From Streptomyces pseudovenezuelae (GTDB lineage: Bacteria; Actinomycetota; Actinomycetes; Streptomycetales; Streptomycetaceae), in contig NZ_JARXVH010000022.1 of NCBI RefSeq assembly GCF_029892565.1, positions 82,729-146,728 of the forward strand: a stretch of 64,000 bases of DNA, read 5' to 3'. Made by a program: the position numbers and the translations under genes. Of this stretch, positions 17,056 through 26,186 are shown in pieces. The number at the start of each line of letters is the position of its first letter. Positions within the stretch are counted from its first letter, which is position 1. Below the pieces are notes generated by a model. That model had not been told where the DNA came from and searched no databases. It worked only from the letters and a program-made list of their open reading frames with translations.

Positions 17056-17820
17056 GTGCTGCGCATCACCGACGCCCGAACCGGCCAACCCGTCGACGCC
17101 GCCCCTGTCCGCCGACGGCTGACCAGGGTGGAGGCCCATGTGCGGGGCCGCGACCCCGGCGCGCTGCGGGTGCTGCTGGTCGCCGATCTCCTCGTCCGCA
17201 CGCTGGAACTCGGCGGTACCCCGGTCTGGCCCCTGCTGACCGGCGACCGGGACCAGGCGGAACTGCGGGCCGACGGTGCCGCGCTGGGCATCCACCCCTT
17301 CGAGGACACCCGGGACGTCGGCTCCGGGCTGGGCGAGTCGCAGGTCGTCCATGTGCTGGGGGAGGACGCTACGAGTCCCGGGGACGGGGTCCTGGTCGCC
17401 GTAGCACCCGTGCACGTGGAGCCGGACGATCTCGGCCATCTGGAGGTGCGGCGGCCCGGCCAGCCCGGCGCGAACCGCACCGACCCCGCCGTCCTGCGCC
17501 TTGCGTTCCTCTCCTGCCCCCGCGACACGCCCGCCCGGCTCGACAAGGCCGCTCTGGCCGAGGCCGGTGACACGCTCCGGCGCTGGCGTCGGGCGGTCGC
17601 GGGGTGGGCGCGGCAGCCCTCGCGGCCGGTGCCCGACGAGGTCCGCGCACGGCTGCGCGCCGCCTGGGAGGACGACGTGGACGTTCCCGAGGTGCTGCGC
17701 GTGCTGGCCGACGTAGAGGCGTCGAGCGAGCTGCCCGAGGGGGCCCGCTTCGAGACGTACGTCTATGCGGACCGGCTGCTCGGCCTCGAACTCTCCCGTG
17801 ACCTGGGATCCCCGGAGTGA
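17056..17820 (+). CDS. Degenerate cysteinyl-tRNA-synthetase-like protein
   Basis: 254 residues, not a standard enzyme. The N-terminus (LRITDARTGQPVDAA) and later segments follow the shape of cysteinyl-tRNA synthetase. RVLLVADLLVRTLELGGTPVW sits in the position of the Rossmann helix after the HIGH motif, and HPFEDTRDVGSG in the position of the linker. The C-terminal part (from about 180) resembles the helical DALR/anticodon-stem region (DDVDVPEVLRVLADVE). The HIGH and KMSKS signatures and Zn-binding Cys are missing, so aminoacylation is unlikely. GTG at 17056 appears leaderless, with TACGCT 6 bases before it. Its stop overlaps the start of the phosphatase gene. The homology is inferred by eye. 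Confidence 0.6.
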   Translation: MLRITDARTGQPVDAAPVRRRLTRVEAHVRGRDPGALRVLLVADLLVRTLELGGTPVWPLLTGDRDQAELRADGAALGIHPFEDTRDVGSGLGESQVVHVLGEDATSPGDGVLVAVAPVHVEPDDLGHLEVRRPGQPGANRTDPAVLRLAFLSCPRDTPARLDKAALAEAGDTLRRWRRAVAGWARQPSRPVPDEVRARLRAAWEDDVDVPEVLRVLADVEASSELPEGARFETYVYADRLLGLELSRDLGSPE

Positions 17821-18371
17821 TCGCCCGCGCGGGAGCCGGTCCGCTGCGTCGGCTGGTCGTCCTACGGCACGCCAAGTCCGCCTGGCCCGTGGGCGTCGCC
17901 GACCACGAGCGCCCGCTCGCCCCGCGTGGCCGCCGCGACGCACCCGCGGCGGGCCGCGCGCTCGCCGAGCACGACTGTCTGCCGGACCTCGCCCTGTGCT
18001 CCACCGCCGAACGGGCCCGCCAGACCTGGGAGTTGGCCGCGGCGCAGTGGGGCACCCCGCCGCCGGTCCACCGTGACCCGCGCCTGTACGGCGCCGACGT
18101 CCCCGAACTGCTCGACGTCGTGCACGAGGTGTCCGCCGAGGTGGAGACCCTCCTCCTGGTCGGGCACAACCCGGGCCTGGAGGAGCTCGTCCTCGAACTC
18201 GCCGGGGACGGCCTCGACAACGCGCTGGACGAGGTGCGGCTGAAGTTCCCGACCTCCGCGATCGCCGTACTGGCCTGGCACGGCGCCACCTGGGAAGCCC
18301 TCGCCCCCGGCACCGCCCTGCTGACGAACATGCTCGTGCCGCGCGGAGACAAGGGCGGCACGAAGCACTGA
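17817..18371 (+). CDS. SixA-type histidine phosphatase family protein
   Basis: Histidine phosphatase superfamily, 184 residues. Active-site motif LRHAKSAWP (about 17-25) is the SixA variant of RHG, and the second catalytic His is in LLVGHNPGLEEL near 118-129. SixA removes phosphate from phosphohistidine in E. coli ArcB; the target here is unknown. The GTG start is in the GTGA overlap with the preceding CysRS-like gene, so the two are translationally coupled. It converges on the large APC permease with a 25-bp gap. Confidence 0.85.
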   Translation: MIARAGAGPLRRLVVLRHAKSAWPVGVADHERPLAPRGRRDAPAAGRALAEHDCLPDLALCSTAERARQTWELAAAQWGTPPPVHRDPRLYGADVPELLDVVHEVSAEVETLLLVGHNPGLEELVLELAGDGLDNALDEVRLKFPTSAIAVLAWHGATWEALAPGTALLTNMLVPRGDKGGTKH

Positions 18372-18396
18372 CCCGGCCCGCGAACAGAACACCGTC

Positions 18397-20388
18397 CTAA
18401 CCCACGTGCACCCAAGGCCGCCGCTCCGGATCCGGCTCCGCCCGGCGCAGCACCTCGCGCGTGACCGGCGCGACCTCGCCGTGGCCGAAGACCAGGAACT
18501 GGAAGAGGTGGCTGACCGGGTTGCCCTCGGTCCAGCTGAAGTAGGCGTGCGGGACTTCGCCCGTGCGGTCGCGGATCGACAGCAGGACCGCGGCGATCGT
18601 GTTGGGCACGGTCGGACCCCCAACGCGCAGTCGCTGCACCCCGTGCTTCTCGTCGCCGCGCACGGTGACCTCCGACGTGAAGTCGGAGGAGTCCCGCACG
18701 AACACCTCAAGGAACAGCGGCGGTTCCCCCTCGGGGATGTGCGTGTGGGCCCGCTGCTCGTACTCCTTGGCGCGGTACTGCCCGGTGGTGTGGTCGTCCG
18801 GCTCGTTGGCGATCACCTGGACCGGTCCGCGGCGCGCTGCCTCGTCCACCAGCCGGGCCGCCGTCTCGTCGAACGTGACCTCCGTGGCCCGCAGTTCGAA
18901 GGCCCGGTGCACCCGTGAGACGAACGAGGTCACCAGGATGGCGAGGATGAAGATCAGCGCGATCTTGAGGCCGTCGGGCCGCTCCACGACATTGGTGACG
19001 AGGGTGTACGCGAAGACCGCGGTGATCACGCCGAAGCCGATCGCGGCCCGCCGGTGCCCCCGCTTGTGCACGGCCACCGTCGACGCGAACGCCGCGGACA
19101 GCATCAGCACCAGCACACCGGTCGCGTACGCCCCGCTCTGCGCGTCCACGTTCGCGTCGAACCACAGGGTGATGAGGACGGCGGTCACCATGAACACCAG
19201 CACCAAGGGGCGCACGGCCCGCGTCCACTCCGGAGCCATGCCGTAGCGCGGGAGGTAGCGCGGTACGAGGTTCAGCAGCCCGGCCAGCGCCGAGGCGCCC
19301 GCGAACCACAGGATGGCGATGGTCGAGACGTCGTACACCGTGCCGAACGCCTGGCCCAGGTGCTCGTGCGCGAGATAGGCGAGGGCGCGTCCGTTGGCCG
19401 GGCCGCCGGTCTTGAAGTCGTCCTGCGGGATCAGGATCGTCGTCGCGAGGCTGGACAGGAGCAGGAAGCAGCTCATGATGACGGCGGCCGTGGTCAGCAG
19501 CTTGCGGGTCTCGCGGATCCGGCCGGTGGGCTTCGCGTACGTGTCCGTCGGGTCGCCCTTGACCTGCGGCATCACCGCCACTCCGGTCTCGAAGCCGGAC
19601 ATGCCGAGCGCCAGCTTCGGGAACACCAGCAGCGCCACGCCGATCATGGCCAGCGGTGAGGAGTGCTCGGCGGTCATGGCGTCCGTCCAGTCCCCGATCC
19701 GTACCGGATGGCTCAGCACCTCCCAGGCGGAGACGGCGAGCACGACCACGTTCAGGGTCATGTACGTCCCCACCAGCACCACCGCGATCCCGATGGCCTC
19801 CCGGAAGCCCTTCAGGAAGACCGCGCCGAGCAGACCGACCAGCACCAGCGTGATCCAGAGGTTCTCGCCCTCCAGCCAGTGCGGGGCGAACGGGTTCTCG
19901 ACGACGTGCGCGGCGGCGTCGGCGGCCGACAGGGTGATCGTGATCATGAAGTCGGTGGCCGCGAACCCGAGCAGCACCAGCACGAAGATCTTCCCCGACC
20001 ACCACGAGAGCAGCCGCTCCAGCATGGCGATCGATCCCTCGCCGTGCGGACTCTCGTGCGCCACCCGCCGATAGACGGGCAGCGCGCCGAGCAGGGTCAG
20101 CCCGATCAGCACCAGCGTCGCCAGCGGGGAGAGCAGTCCGGCGGCGAGTGCGGCGATGCCCGGCTGGTAGCCGAGGGTGGAGAAGTAGTCGACGCCGGTC
20201 AGGCACATGACGCGCCACCAGGTGTGGCCCTTCTCCTCGGGCTGCGGGGCGGCATGCGGTCCCTGATGCCGGGCGGACTGCTGGCTCAGTCCGTCCAGGA
20301 GCCACGAGCGCAGCCGGGTCCTGACGGAGGGGGACGGTGAGGTCGGGGAGTTCACGCTGCCACTCTTGTCCACCTCTGCGCCGCTCAT
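18397..20388 (-). CDS. Large APC superfamily amino acid permease
   Basis: 663 residues. About 12 membrane segments (55-480) include DYFSTLGYQPGIAALAAG, the first-helix motif typical of the APC families of this size, and GFETGVAVMPQVKG near 240. The soluble C-terminal region (about 500-663, RATEVTFDETAARLVDEAAR...) is predicted cytoplasmic and could be regulatory. It likely imports amino acids or cations coupled to protons; substrate not predictable. The start ATG is supported by conserved N-terminal length. It is convergent with SixA and divergent from yigZ. Confidence 0.83.
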   Translation of the reverse strand: MSGAEVDKSGSVNSPTSPSPSVRTRLRSWLLDGLSQQSARHQGPHAAPQPEEKGHTWWRVMCLTGVDYFSTLGYQPGIAALAAGLLSPLATLVLIGLTLLGALPVYRRVAHESPHGEGSIAMLERLLSWWSGKIFVLVLLGFAATDFMITITLSAADAAAHVVENPFAPHWLEGENLWITLVLVGLLGAVFLKGFREAIGIAVVLVGTYMTLNVVVLAVSAWEVLSHPVRIGDWTDAMTAEHSSPLAMIGVALLVFPKLALGMSGFETGVAVMPQVKGDPTDTYAKPTGRIRETRKLLTTAAVIMSCFLLLSSLATTILIPQDDFKTGGPANGRALAYLAHEHLGQAFGTVYDVSTIAILWFAGASALAGLLNLVPRYLPRYGMAPEWTRAVRPLVLVFMVTAVLITLWFDANVDAQSGAYATGVLVLMLSAAFASTVAVHKRGHRRAAIGFGVITAVFAYTLVTNVVERPDGLKIALIFILAILVTSFVSRVHRAFELRATEVTFDETAARLVDEAARRGPVQVIANEPDDHTTGQYRAKEYEQRAHTHIPEGEPPLFLEVFVRDSSDFTSEVTVRGDEKHGVQRLRVGGPTVPNTIAAVLLSIRDRTGEVPHAYFSWTEGNPVSHLFQFLVFGHGEVAPVTREVLRRAEPDPERRPWVHVG

Positions 20389-20495
20389 GCCGTGCTCCCC
20401 CGGTGCTCGTGCGGGCGAGCCGCCCCCGATGTGTCCCTGACATCCTCACCCGCACCGCCGAAGGGGGCGACAGCACCAGGTCATAGGGTGGACGA

Positions 20496-21122
20496 ATGCA
20501 GGACGAGTACCGCACAGTCGCCCGCGCGGGCGTGCACGAGACCGAGGTCAACCGCTCCCGTTTCCTGTGCGCTCTCGCCCCGGCGGCCACCGAGCGGGAG
20601 GCCCAGGCCTTCGTCGCCGCGATCCGCAAGGAGCACGCGGACGCCTCCCACAACTGCTGGGCCTACGTCATCGGCGCCGACGCCTCGGTCCAGAAGGCGA
20701 GCGACGACGGCGAACCCGGCGGCACCGCGGGCGTCCCCATGCTCCAGATGCTGCTGCGCCGTGAGATGCGCTACGTCGTCGCTGTCGTCACCCGCTACTA
20801 CGGCGGGGTCAAGCTCGGCGCGGGCGGACTGATCAGGGCGTACGGCGGTGCGGTCGGCGAGGCCCTGGACGGACTCGGCACCCTCACCCGCCGCCGCTTC
20901 CGCCTCGCCACGGTCACCGTCGACCACCAGCGGGCCGGCAAGGTGCAGAACGACCTGCGCTCGACCGGCCGCGAGGTCCGCGACGTGCGCTACGCCGAGG
21001 CCGTCACCATCGACATCGCCCTGCCGGACGCCGACGTGGACGCCTTCCGGTCCTGGCTCGCCGACGCGACCGCGGGGACGGCGGAGCTGGAGCTGGGCGG
21101 GGAGGCGTACGGGGACGCGTGA
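20496..21122 (+). CDS. YigZ/IMPACT family protein
   Basis: 208 residues of the YigZ/UPF0029 (IMPACT) family. The N-terminal domain is marked by ASHNCWAYVIG and DDGEPGGTAGVPMLQML, then VVAVVTRYYGGVKLGAGGLIRAYG, all conserved in this family. A ferredoxin-like C-terminal domain (about 140-205) follows. The function in bacteria is uncertain; IMPACT in eukaryotes acts on translation control. Normal length and motifs, so intact. Divergent from the APC permease with 107 bp between, and followed by the pseudogene scar. Confidence 0.9.
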   Translation: MQDEYRTVARAGVHETEVNRSRFLCALAPAATEREAQAFVAAIRKEHADASHNCWAYVIGADASVQKASDDGEPGGTAGVPMLQMLLRREMRYVVAVVTRYYGGVKLGAGGLIRAYGGAVGEALDGLGTLTRRRFRLATVTVDHQRAGKVQNDLRSTGREVRDVRYAEAVTIDIALPDADVDAFRSWLADATAGTAELELGGEAYGDA

Positions 21123-21169
21123 CCGGTCTCCGTCGGCCGGTCAGGCGCGTCGGTCCGGGTGTCGGCCCG

Positions 21170-21490
21170 TCATGGAGCGTCGGCCGGGACACCCGCCTCC
21201 CGCAGCCCCAGCCACACCCGGTCCCGCGTCAGCGGCAGTTCCGTGAAGCGGACGCCGGTCGCGTCGAGCGGGGCGTTGGCGAAGGCGGGGGCGACCGGGT
21301 TGAAGGGGCTCTCGCTCATCGACTTGGCGCCCAACGGGCCGATGGCGTCGGCCGTCTCCATGAAGTGGACCTCGGTGCGCGGCACGTCGGCGTACTGCGG
21401 CAGCCGGTAGCGGCGGAACGCGGTCGTCTCCACCGCGCCCGTGCCGTCGATCCGGACGTGCTCGAAGAGGGTGGCGCCGGCTGCCGACCG
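21170..21490 (-). pseudogene. C-terminal remnant of a xanthine-dehydrogenase molybdopterin subunit
   Basis: Only about the last 105 residues of a molybdenum-binding subunit remain. The visible sequence includes ETTAFRRYRLPQYADVPRTE, AIGPLGAKSMSESPFNPVAP and DATGVRFTELPLTRDRVW, all near the C-terminus of XdhB-type proteins. No upstream part (of about 700 residues) exists; upstream DNA switches to a pucR remnant on the other strand. It has no start. The boundary at about 21490 is estimated from where the similarity stops. Confidence 0.75.
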
Positions 21491-21519
21491 GACGTGCCCC
21501 CGCACGGCGGGATCGCCGC

Positions 21520-21868
21520 ACCGGACGCCTCCGCTCTGACCGACGCCACCACTTTCACCGCGCTCGACACCCTGCTCACCGGCGTGCCCGCCGAGGTCCG
21601 CGCCGCCTACAGCCGCACCGTCCTGGGCCCCCTGCTGAACCCCGAAAGCGCCTCCGCCGTCGCCCTCCTGCGCACCCTGGAGACCTTCCTCGCCCACGAC
21701 GGCTCCTGGGCCCGCACGTTCGAGGCCCTGCACCTGCACGTCAACACCGTCCACTACCGCGTCCAGCGCATCGAGCACTTCACCGGCCGCGACCTCTCCC
21801 GCCTCCAGGACCGCCTCGACCTGTGGGCCGCCCTGCTGTGCCGGGTGGACGACGGGCGCGGCCGGTAG
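21520..21868 (+). pseudogene. C-terminal remnant of a PucR-family regulator
   Basis: About 115 residues of the PucR C-terminal helix-turn-helix domain. The segments LTDATTFTALDTLLTGVP and FEALHLHVNTVHYRVQRIEH are characteristic of the PucR HTH_30 region. The sensory part is missing, and the frame runs into DNA antisense to the xdh remnant. In Streptomyces a pucR-type gene commonly neighbours purine-catabolism genes, so this and the xdh fragment probably come from one locus after a deletion. Confidence 0.75.
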
Positions 21869-22004
21869 GAGTCGCTTGCCAGGGAAGTCGGGGTCTGTGG
21901 GGGATCAGGTACCGAAAAGCGTTAGCGTGGTGGCTGCTGACCGCGGGTCGGCGCGGGTGTACCAGGTACCAGGCAGGGGGAGTCGTGCGGGTCGGAGCGG
22001 GTTC
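21869..22004 (+). promoter_or_regulatory. Probable sbcDC promoter region
   Basis: 136 bp upstream of sbcD. Two copies of CAGGTACC occur (within 21904-21912 and 21966-21973). TTAGCGT near 21921 resembles a vegetative -10 element. No strong operator was identified. The assignment is tentative. Confidence 0.3.
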
Positions 22005-23168
22005 TTGAGGTTGTTGCACACTTCCGACTGGCACCTCGGGCGGGCCTTCCACCGGGTCAACATGCTCGACGCCCAGGCCGAGTTCATCCGTCACCTGGTC
22101 ACCACCGTGCGCGAGCACGAGGTCGACGCGGTGGTCGTCTCGGGAGACGTCTACGACCGGGCGGTCCCGCCACTGGCCGCGGTCGAGCTCTACGACAACG
22201 CACTGCACCGCCTCGCCGACCTCGGCGTGCCGACGGTGATGATCTCCGGCAACCACGACTCGGCCCGCCGCCTGGGCGTCGGCGCCGGACTCATCGGCCG
22301 CGCCGGCATCCACCTGCGCACCGAACCGGCCGCCTGCGGGACGCCCGTGATGCTGTCCGACGCCCACGGCGACGTGGCCTTCTACGGACTGCCGTATCTC
22401 GAACCGGCCCTGGTCAAGGGCGAGTTCGGGGTGGAGAAGGCGGGCCACGAGACGGTGCTCGCGGCGGCCATGGAGCGCGTCCGCGCCGACCTAGCGGTCC
22501 GCGCCCCCGGCACCCGGTCCGTCGTCCTCGCGCACGCCTTCGTCACCGGCGGCGAGGCCAGCGACAGCGAGCGGGACATCACCGTCGGCGGGGTCGCCGC
22601 CGTGCCCGCCGGCGTCTTCGACGGCGTCGACTACACCGCACTCGGCCACCTGCACGGCTGCCAGACCATCACCGAGCGCGTCCGCTACTCCGGCTCCCCG
22701 CTCCCGTACTCCTTCTCCGAGGCCGACCACCGCAAGACCATGTGGCTCGTCGACCTCGACGCGGCCGGCGCGGTCACCGCCGAACGCCTCGACTGCCCGG
22801 TGCCCCGCCCGCTGGCCCGCCTGCGCGGCACCCTGGAGCACCTGCTCGCCGACCCCGGACTCGCCCGGCACGAGGAGGCGTGGATCGAGGCCACCCTCAC
22901 CGACCCGGTCCGCCCGGCCGACCCCATGGCCCGGCTCGCCGAGCGCTTCCCGCACACCCTCAGCCTCGTCTTCGACCCCGAACGCTCCCCGGACGACCCC
23001 GACGCGACCTACGCCGGCCGGCTCGCGGGCCGCAGCGACCAGCAGATCGCCGAGGACTTCGTCGCCCATGTCCGCGGCGCCGGACCCGACGACCGCGAAC
23101 AGACCGTGCTGCGCGACGCGTTCGACGCCGTGCGCGCCGACGAGACCGTCCGGGAGGTGGCACGGTGA
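22005..23168 (+). CDS. sbcD: Exonuclease SbcCD subunit D
   Basis: Mre11-type metallophosphoesterase subunit of the SbcCD nuclease, which cuts hairpins and double-strand ends in DNA repair. 387 residues. The metal-binding motifs are in order: TSDWHLGR (about 6-13), VVSGDVYDR (about 46-54), ISGNHDSARR (about 79-88), and LGHLHG (near 214). The TTG at 22005 is chosen because the protein then begins RLLHTSDW as in homologues, with GGAG 8-12 bases upstream; a longer frame exists but has no family similarity. The stop overlaps the sbcC start. Confidence 0.92.
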   Translation: MRLLHTSDWHLGRAFHRVNMLDAQAEFIRHLVTTVREHEVDAVVVSGDVYDRAVPPLAAVELYDNALHRLADLGVPTVMISGNHDSARRLGVGAGLIGRAGIHLRTEPAACGTPVMLSDAHGDVAFYGLPYLEPALVKGEFGVEKAGHETVLAAAMERVRADLAVRAPGTRSVVLAHAFVTGGEASDSERDITVGGVAAVPAGVFDGVDYTALGHLHGCQTITERVRYSGSPLPYSFSEADHRKTMWLVDLDAAGAVTAERLDCPVPRPLARLRGTLEHLLADPGLARHEEAWIEATLTDPVRPADPMARLAERFPHTLSLVFDPERSPDDPDATYAGRLAGRSDQQIAEDFVAHVRGAGPDDREQTVLRDAFDAVRADETVREVAR

Positions 23169-26100
23169 GGCTGCACCGGCTCGACATCACGGCCTTCGGA
23201 CCCTTCGGCGCCGCCCAGTCCGTCGACTTCGACGAACTCTCGGCCGCCGGACTGTTCCTGCTGCACGGACCGACCGGCGCCGGCAAGACCTCGGTCCTCG
23301 ACGCCGTCTGCTACGCCCTCTACGGCACCGTCCCCGGCGCGCGCCAGAGCGGCCAGGGCCTGGCCCTGCGCAGCGACCACGCCGCCCCCGGCTCCCGCAC
23401 CGAGGTCACCCTCGAACTGACCATCGCCGGACGCCGGTTGGAGGTCACCCGACAGCCGCCGTGGGAACGCCCCAAGAAGCGCGGCTCGGGTACGACGCTG
23501 GAGAAGGCGCAGAGCTGGCTGCGCGAGTACGACGCCACGGCCGGCGCCCCGAAGGACCCCGGCGCCTGGAAGGACCTGAGCCGCTCCCACCAGGAGATCG
23601 GCGAGGAGATCACCCAGCTGCTCGGCATGAGCCGCGAGCAGTTCTGCCAGGTCGTGCTGTTGCCCCAGGGCGACTTCGCGCGCTTCCTGCGCGCCGACGC
23701 CGAGGCGCGCGGCAAGCTGCTCGGGCGGCTCTTCGACACCCACCGGTTCGCCGAGGTCGAGCAGCGCCTCGCCGTGCTCCGACGGACCGCCGAGACCCAA
23801 GTACGCGACGGCGACACCGAGTTGCTGGCCGACGCACACCGCATGCAGCAGGCCGCCGGCGGCGCGATGGAGCTGCCGGAACTCCAGCCGGGCGAGCCCG
23901 GTCTGGCCGAGGCCGTCCTCACCGCCGCCGCGATCGCCCGCAGCACCGCCCGCGAACAGCTCACGGTCGCCCACTGCCGGCTCACGGCGACGGAGTCCGC
24001 ACAGGCGCGCGCCGAGCGTGAGTTGGGCGACGTGCGTGAACTGGCCCGGTTGCAGGGGCGGTTCACGCAGGCGCGGGAGCGGGCGGCGCAGATGGAGGCG
24101 CGGGCCGACGGCTACCGGGACGCGCAGGCTCGCATGGAGCGGGCGCGCAAGGCGGAGGCGGTGGCACCCGCGTTGGAGCTGCGGGAGTCGGCCGAGGCCG
24201 AGCACCGGAGGGCGGCGGCCCGTGAGACGGATGCGCGGGCGTTGCTCCCGGAGTCGTTCGCGGGTGCCGGTGCAGGCGGGCTCGCGGCTGCCGCGCGCCG
24301 GGCCGCCGAGGAGCTGGGCGGGCTGGAGTCCGCGCGTCGGGGCGAGCGGCGGCTGGGTGAACTCGTCGACGAGCGCGACCAGTTGGATCGTCAGGAGCGC
24401 GCGGACGAAGGCGTGCTTCAGGAGGCCGAGACCTGGCTGGCCGGTTGGGAGGAGCTGAGGGTCGGGCTCCAGGACAGGGTCGAGTCCGCCCAGCAGGCGG
24501 CGACCCGGGCCGAACAACTGGGCGTGCAGCGCGAGCCCGCCCGCAGGAAACTGGACGCCGCGCGCCAGCGCGACCAGTTCGCGCGGGACACGGACGACAC
24601 CGGACGACAGGTGCTCGCCGCGACCGAACGCGCCCAGAAGGCCCGGGCCGAGTGGCTCGACGTCAAGGAACAGCGGCTGAACGGCATCGCCGCCGAACTG
24701 GCCGCCCAGCTCACCGGCGGCGACCCCTGCGCGGTGTGCGGCGCCACCGAACACCCGGCACCCGCACGCAAGGACGCCGGACACGTGGACCGGGAGACCG
24801 AGGAACGCGCGCAGGCCGCCTTCCAGGACGCCGACGAACAGCGCGCCGAGATCGAGCGGCGCCTGGGCGTCGTACAACGGGCGTTGGCCGCCGCGCAGGG
24901 CGAGGCCGGTGACGCGTCGACCGACCAACTCGTCCAGCAGAGCGAGGAGTTGGAGCGGCTCTACGCGGAGGCACGGCAGGGCGCGAGCGCGCTGCACCCC
25001 GCGCAGGAACGGCTCCGGCAGGCCGAGCAGGAACGGGAGCGGCGCAGCTCCGCCCAGCGGGAGGCCGCGGTGCGCGCCGCCTCCCGGGTCGCCCGCCGGG
25101 ACTCCCTCGACCGCGAACGGACCACGCTGGAAGCCGAGTTGGCCCAGGCGCGCGGCACCGCCACCAGTGTTGCCGCGCGGGCCGGGCAGCTGGAGCGACA
25201 GGCCGCTCTGCTCACCGAGGCCGCCGACGCCGCGCGCGCCGCCGAGGACACCGCCCAGCGACTCAAGGACGCCGATGCCCGGCTCGCCGACGCCGCCTTC
25301 CGGGCCGGCTTCGACACCCCGCAGGCCGCGGCCGCCGCGCTCCTCGACGACGACGCACACCGCGAGCTGCGACGCCGCCTGGACGCCTGGCAGTCGGAGG
25401 AGGCCGCGGTACGCGCCGTCCTCGCCGAATCCGACACCGCGAACGCCGCCCAACAGTCGCCCGCCGAGCTTGAGTTGGCCGAACGGTCCGCCACCGACGC
25501 ATCCGCACGCCTGCGCGACGCCGCCTCCGCGCGCGACGCGGCGGCCCGCCGCTGCACCGAACTCGACCGGCTCTCCGCCCGGTCCGCCACGGCCGTACGC
25601 CGCTTGGCCCCGCTCCGCGACGAGTACGACCGCGTGGCCCGCCTGGCGACCCTGACCGCGGGCACCTCGGCGGAGAACGAGCGCAAAATGCGCCTGGAGT
25701 CATACGTGTTGGCGGCCCGGCTGGAACAGGTGGCCGCCGCCGCGACCGTACGCCTGCAACGCATGTCCTCCGGCCGCTACACCCTCGTCCACTCCGCCGA
25801 CCGGTCCGGCCGGGGGCGCAGCGGACTCGGGCTGCACGTCGTCGACGCGTGGACCGGACGCGAGCGGGACACGGCGACGCTGTCCGGCGGCGAGACGTTC
25901 TTCGCCTCGCTGGCCCTGGCTCTCGGCCTCGCGGACGTCGTCACGGACGAGGCGGGCGGGGTCCGCCTCGACACGCTCTTCATCGACGAGGGCTTCGGCA
26001 GCCTCGACGACCAGACCCTCGACGAGGTCCTCGACGTGCTCGACTCGCTGCGCGAACGCGACCGCAGCGTCGGCATCGTCAGTCATGTGCCCGACCTGCG

Positions 26101-26173
26101 GCGCAGGATCCACGCGCAGTTGGAGGTCGTGAAGGATCGGACGGGGTCGACGGTGCGGCAGCGCGGTCAATGA
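23165..26173 (+). CDS. sbcC: Exonuclease SbcCD subunit C (Rad50-type SMC ATPase)
   Basis: 1002-residue partner of SbcD. Walker A GPTGAGKTS at 35-43; long coiled coils on either side of a zinc hook CAVCGATEHP near 522-531 that dimerises the arms through Zn; ABC signature LSGGE near 905 and Walker B LFIDEGFGSLD near 937. Length fits the family. The GTG start overlaps the sbcD stop (GTGA), so the subunits are translationally coupled. The coding region is very Ala/Arg/Glu-rich in the coiled coils, giving many spurious antisense frames. Confidence 0.93.
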   Translation: MRLHRLDITAFGPFGAAQSVDFDELSAAGLFLLHGPTGAGKTSVLDAVCYALYGTVPGARQSGQGLALRSDHAAPGSRTEVTLELTIAGRRLEVTRQPPWERPKKRGSGTTLEKAQSWLREYDATAGAPKDPGAWKDLSRSHQEIGEEITQLLGMSREQFCQVVLLPQGDFARFLRADAEARGKLLGRLFDTHRFAEVEQRLAVLRRTAETQVRDGDTELLADAHRMQQAAGGAMELPELQPGEPGLAEAVLTAAAIARSTAREQLTVAHCRLTATESAQARAERELGDVRELARLQGRFTQARERAAQMEARADGYRDAQARMERARKAEAVAPALELRESAEAEHRRAAARETDARALLPESFAGAGAGGLAAAARRAAEELGGLESARRGERRLGELVDERDQLDRQERADEGVLQEAETWLAGWEELRVGLQDRVESAQQAATRAEQLGVQREPARRKLDAARQRDQFARDTDDTGRQVLAATERAQKARAEWLDVKEQRLNGIAAELAAQLTGGDPCAVCGATEHPAPARKDAGHVDRETEERAQAAFQDADEQRAEIERRLGVVQRALAAAQGEAGDASTDQLVQQSEELERLYAEARQGASALHPAQERLRQAEQERERRSSAQREAAVRAASRVARRDSLDRERTTLEAELAQARGTATSVAARAGQLERQAALLTEAADAARAAEDTAQRLKDADARLADAAFRAGFDTPQAAAAALLDDDAHRELRRRLDAWQSEEAAVRAVLAESDTANAAQQSPAELELAERSATDASARLRDAASARDAAARRCTELDRLSARSATAVRRLAPLRDEYDRVARLATLTAGTSAENERKMRLESYVLAARLEQVAAAATVRLQRMSSGRYTLVHSADRSGRGRSGLGLHVVDAWTGRERDTATLSGGETFFASLALALGLADVVTDEAGGVRLDTLFIDEGFGSLDDQTLDEVLDVLDSLRERDRSVGIVSHVPDLRRRIHAQLEVVKDRTGSTVRQRGQ

Positions 26174-26186
26174 CCCCGCGGCGCGG

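Noticed and set aside
14965..17943. Long minus-strand open frame of 992 codons
   Set aside because: It is antisense to the asparagine-synthase-like, ALDH and CysRS-like genes; composition is Gly/Arg/Ala-rich with no motif, typical of high-GC shadow frames.
21119..21868. 250-codon plus-strand gene
   Set aside because: Only the last about 115 codons resemble PucR; the first half is antisense to the xdh remnant.
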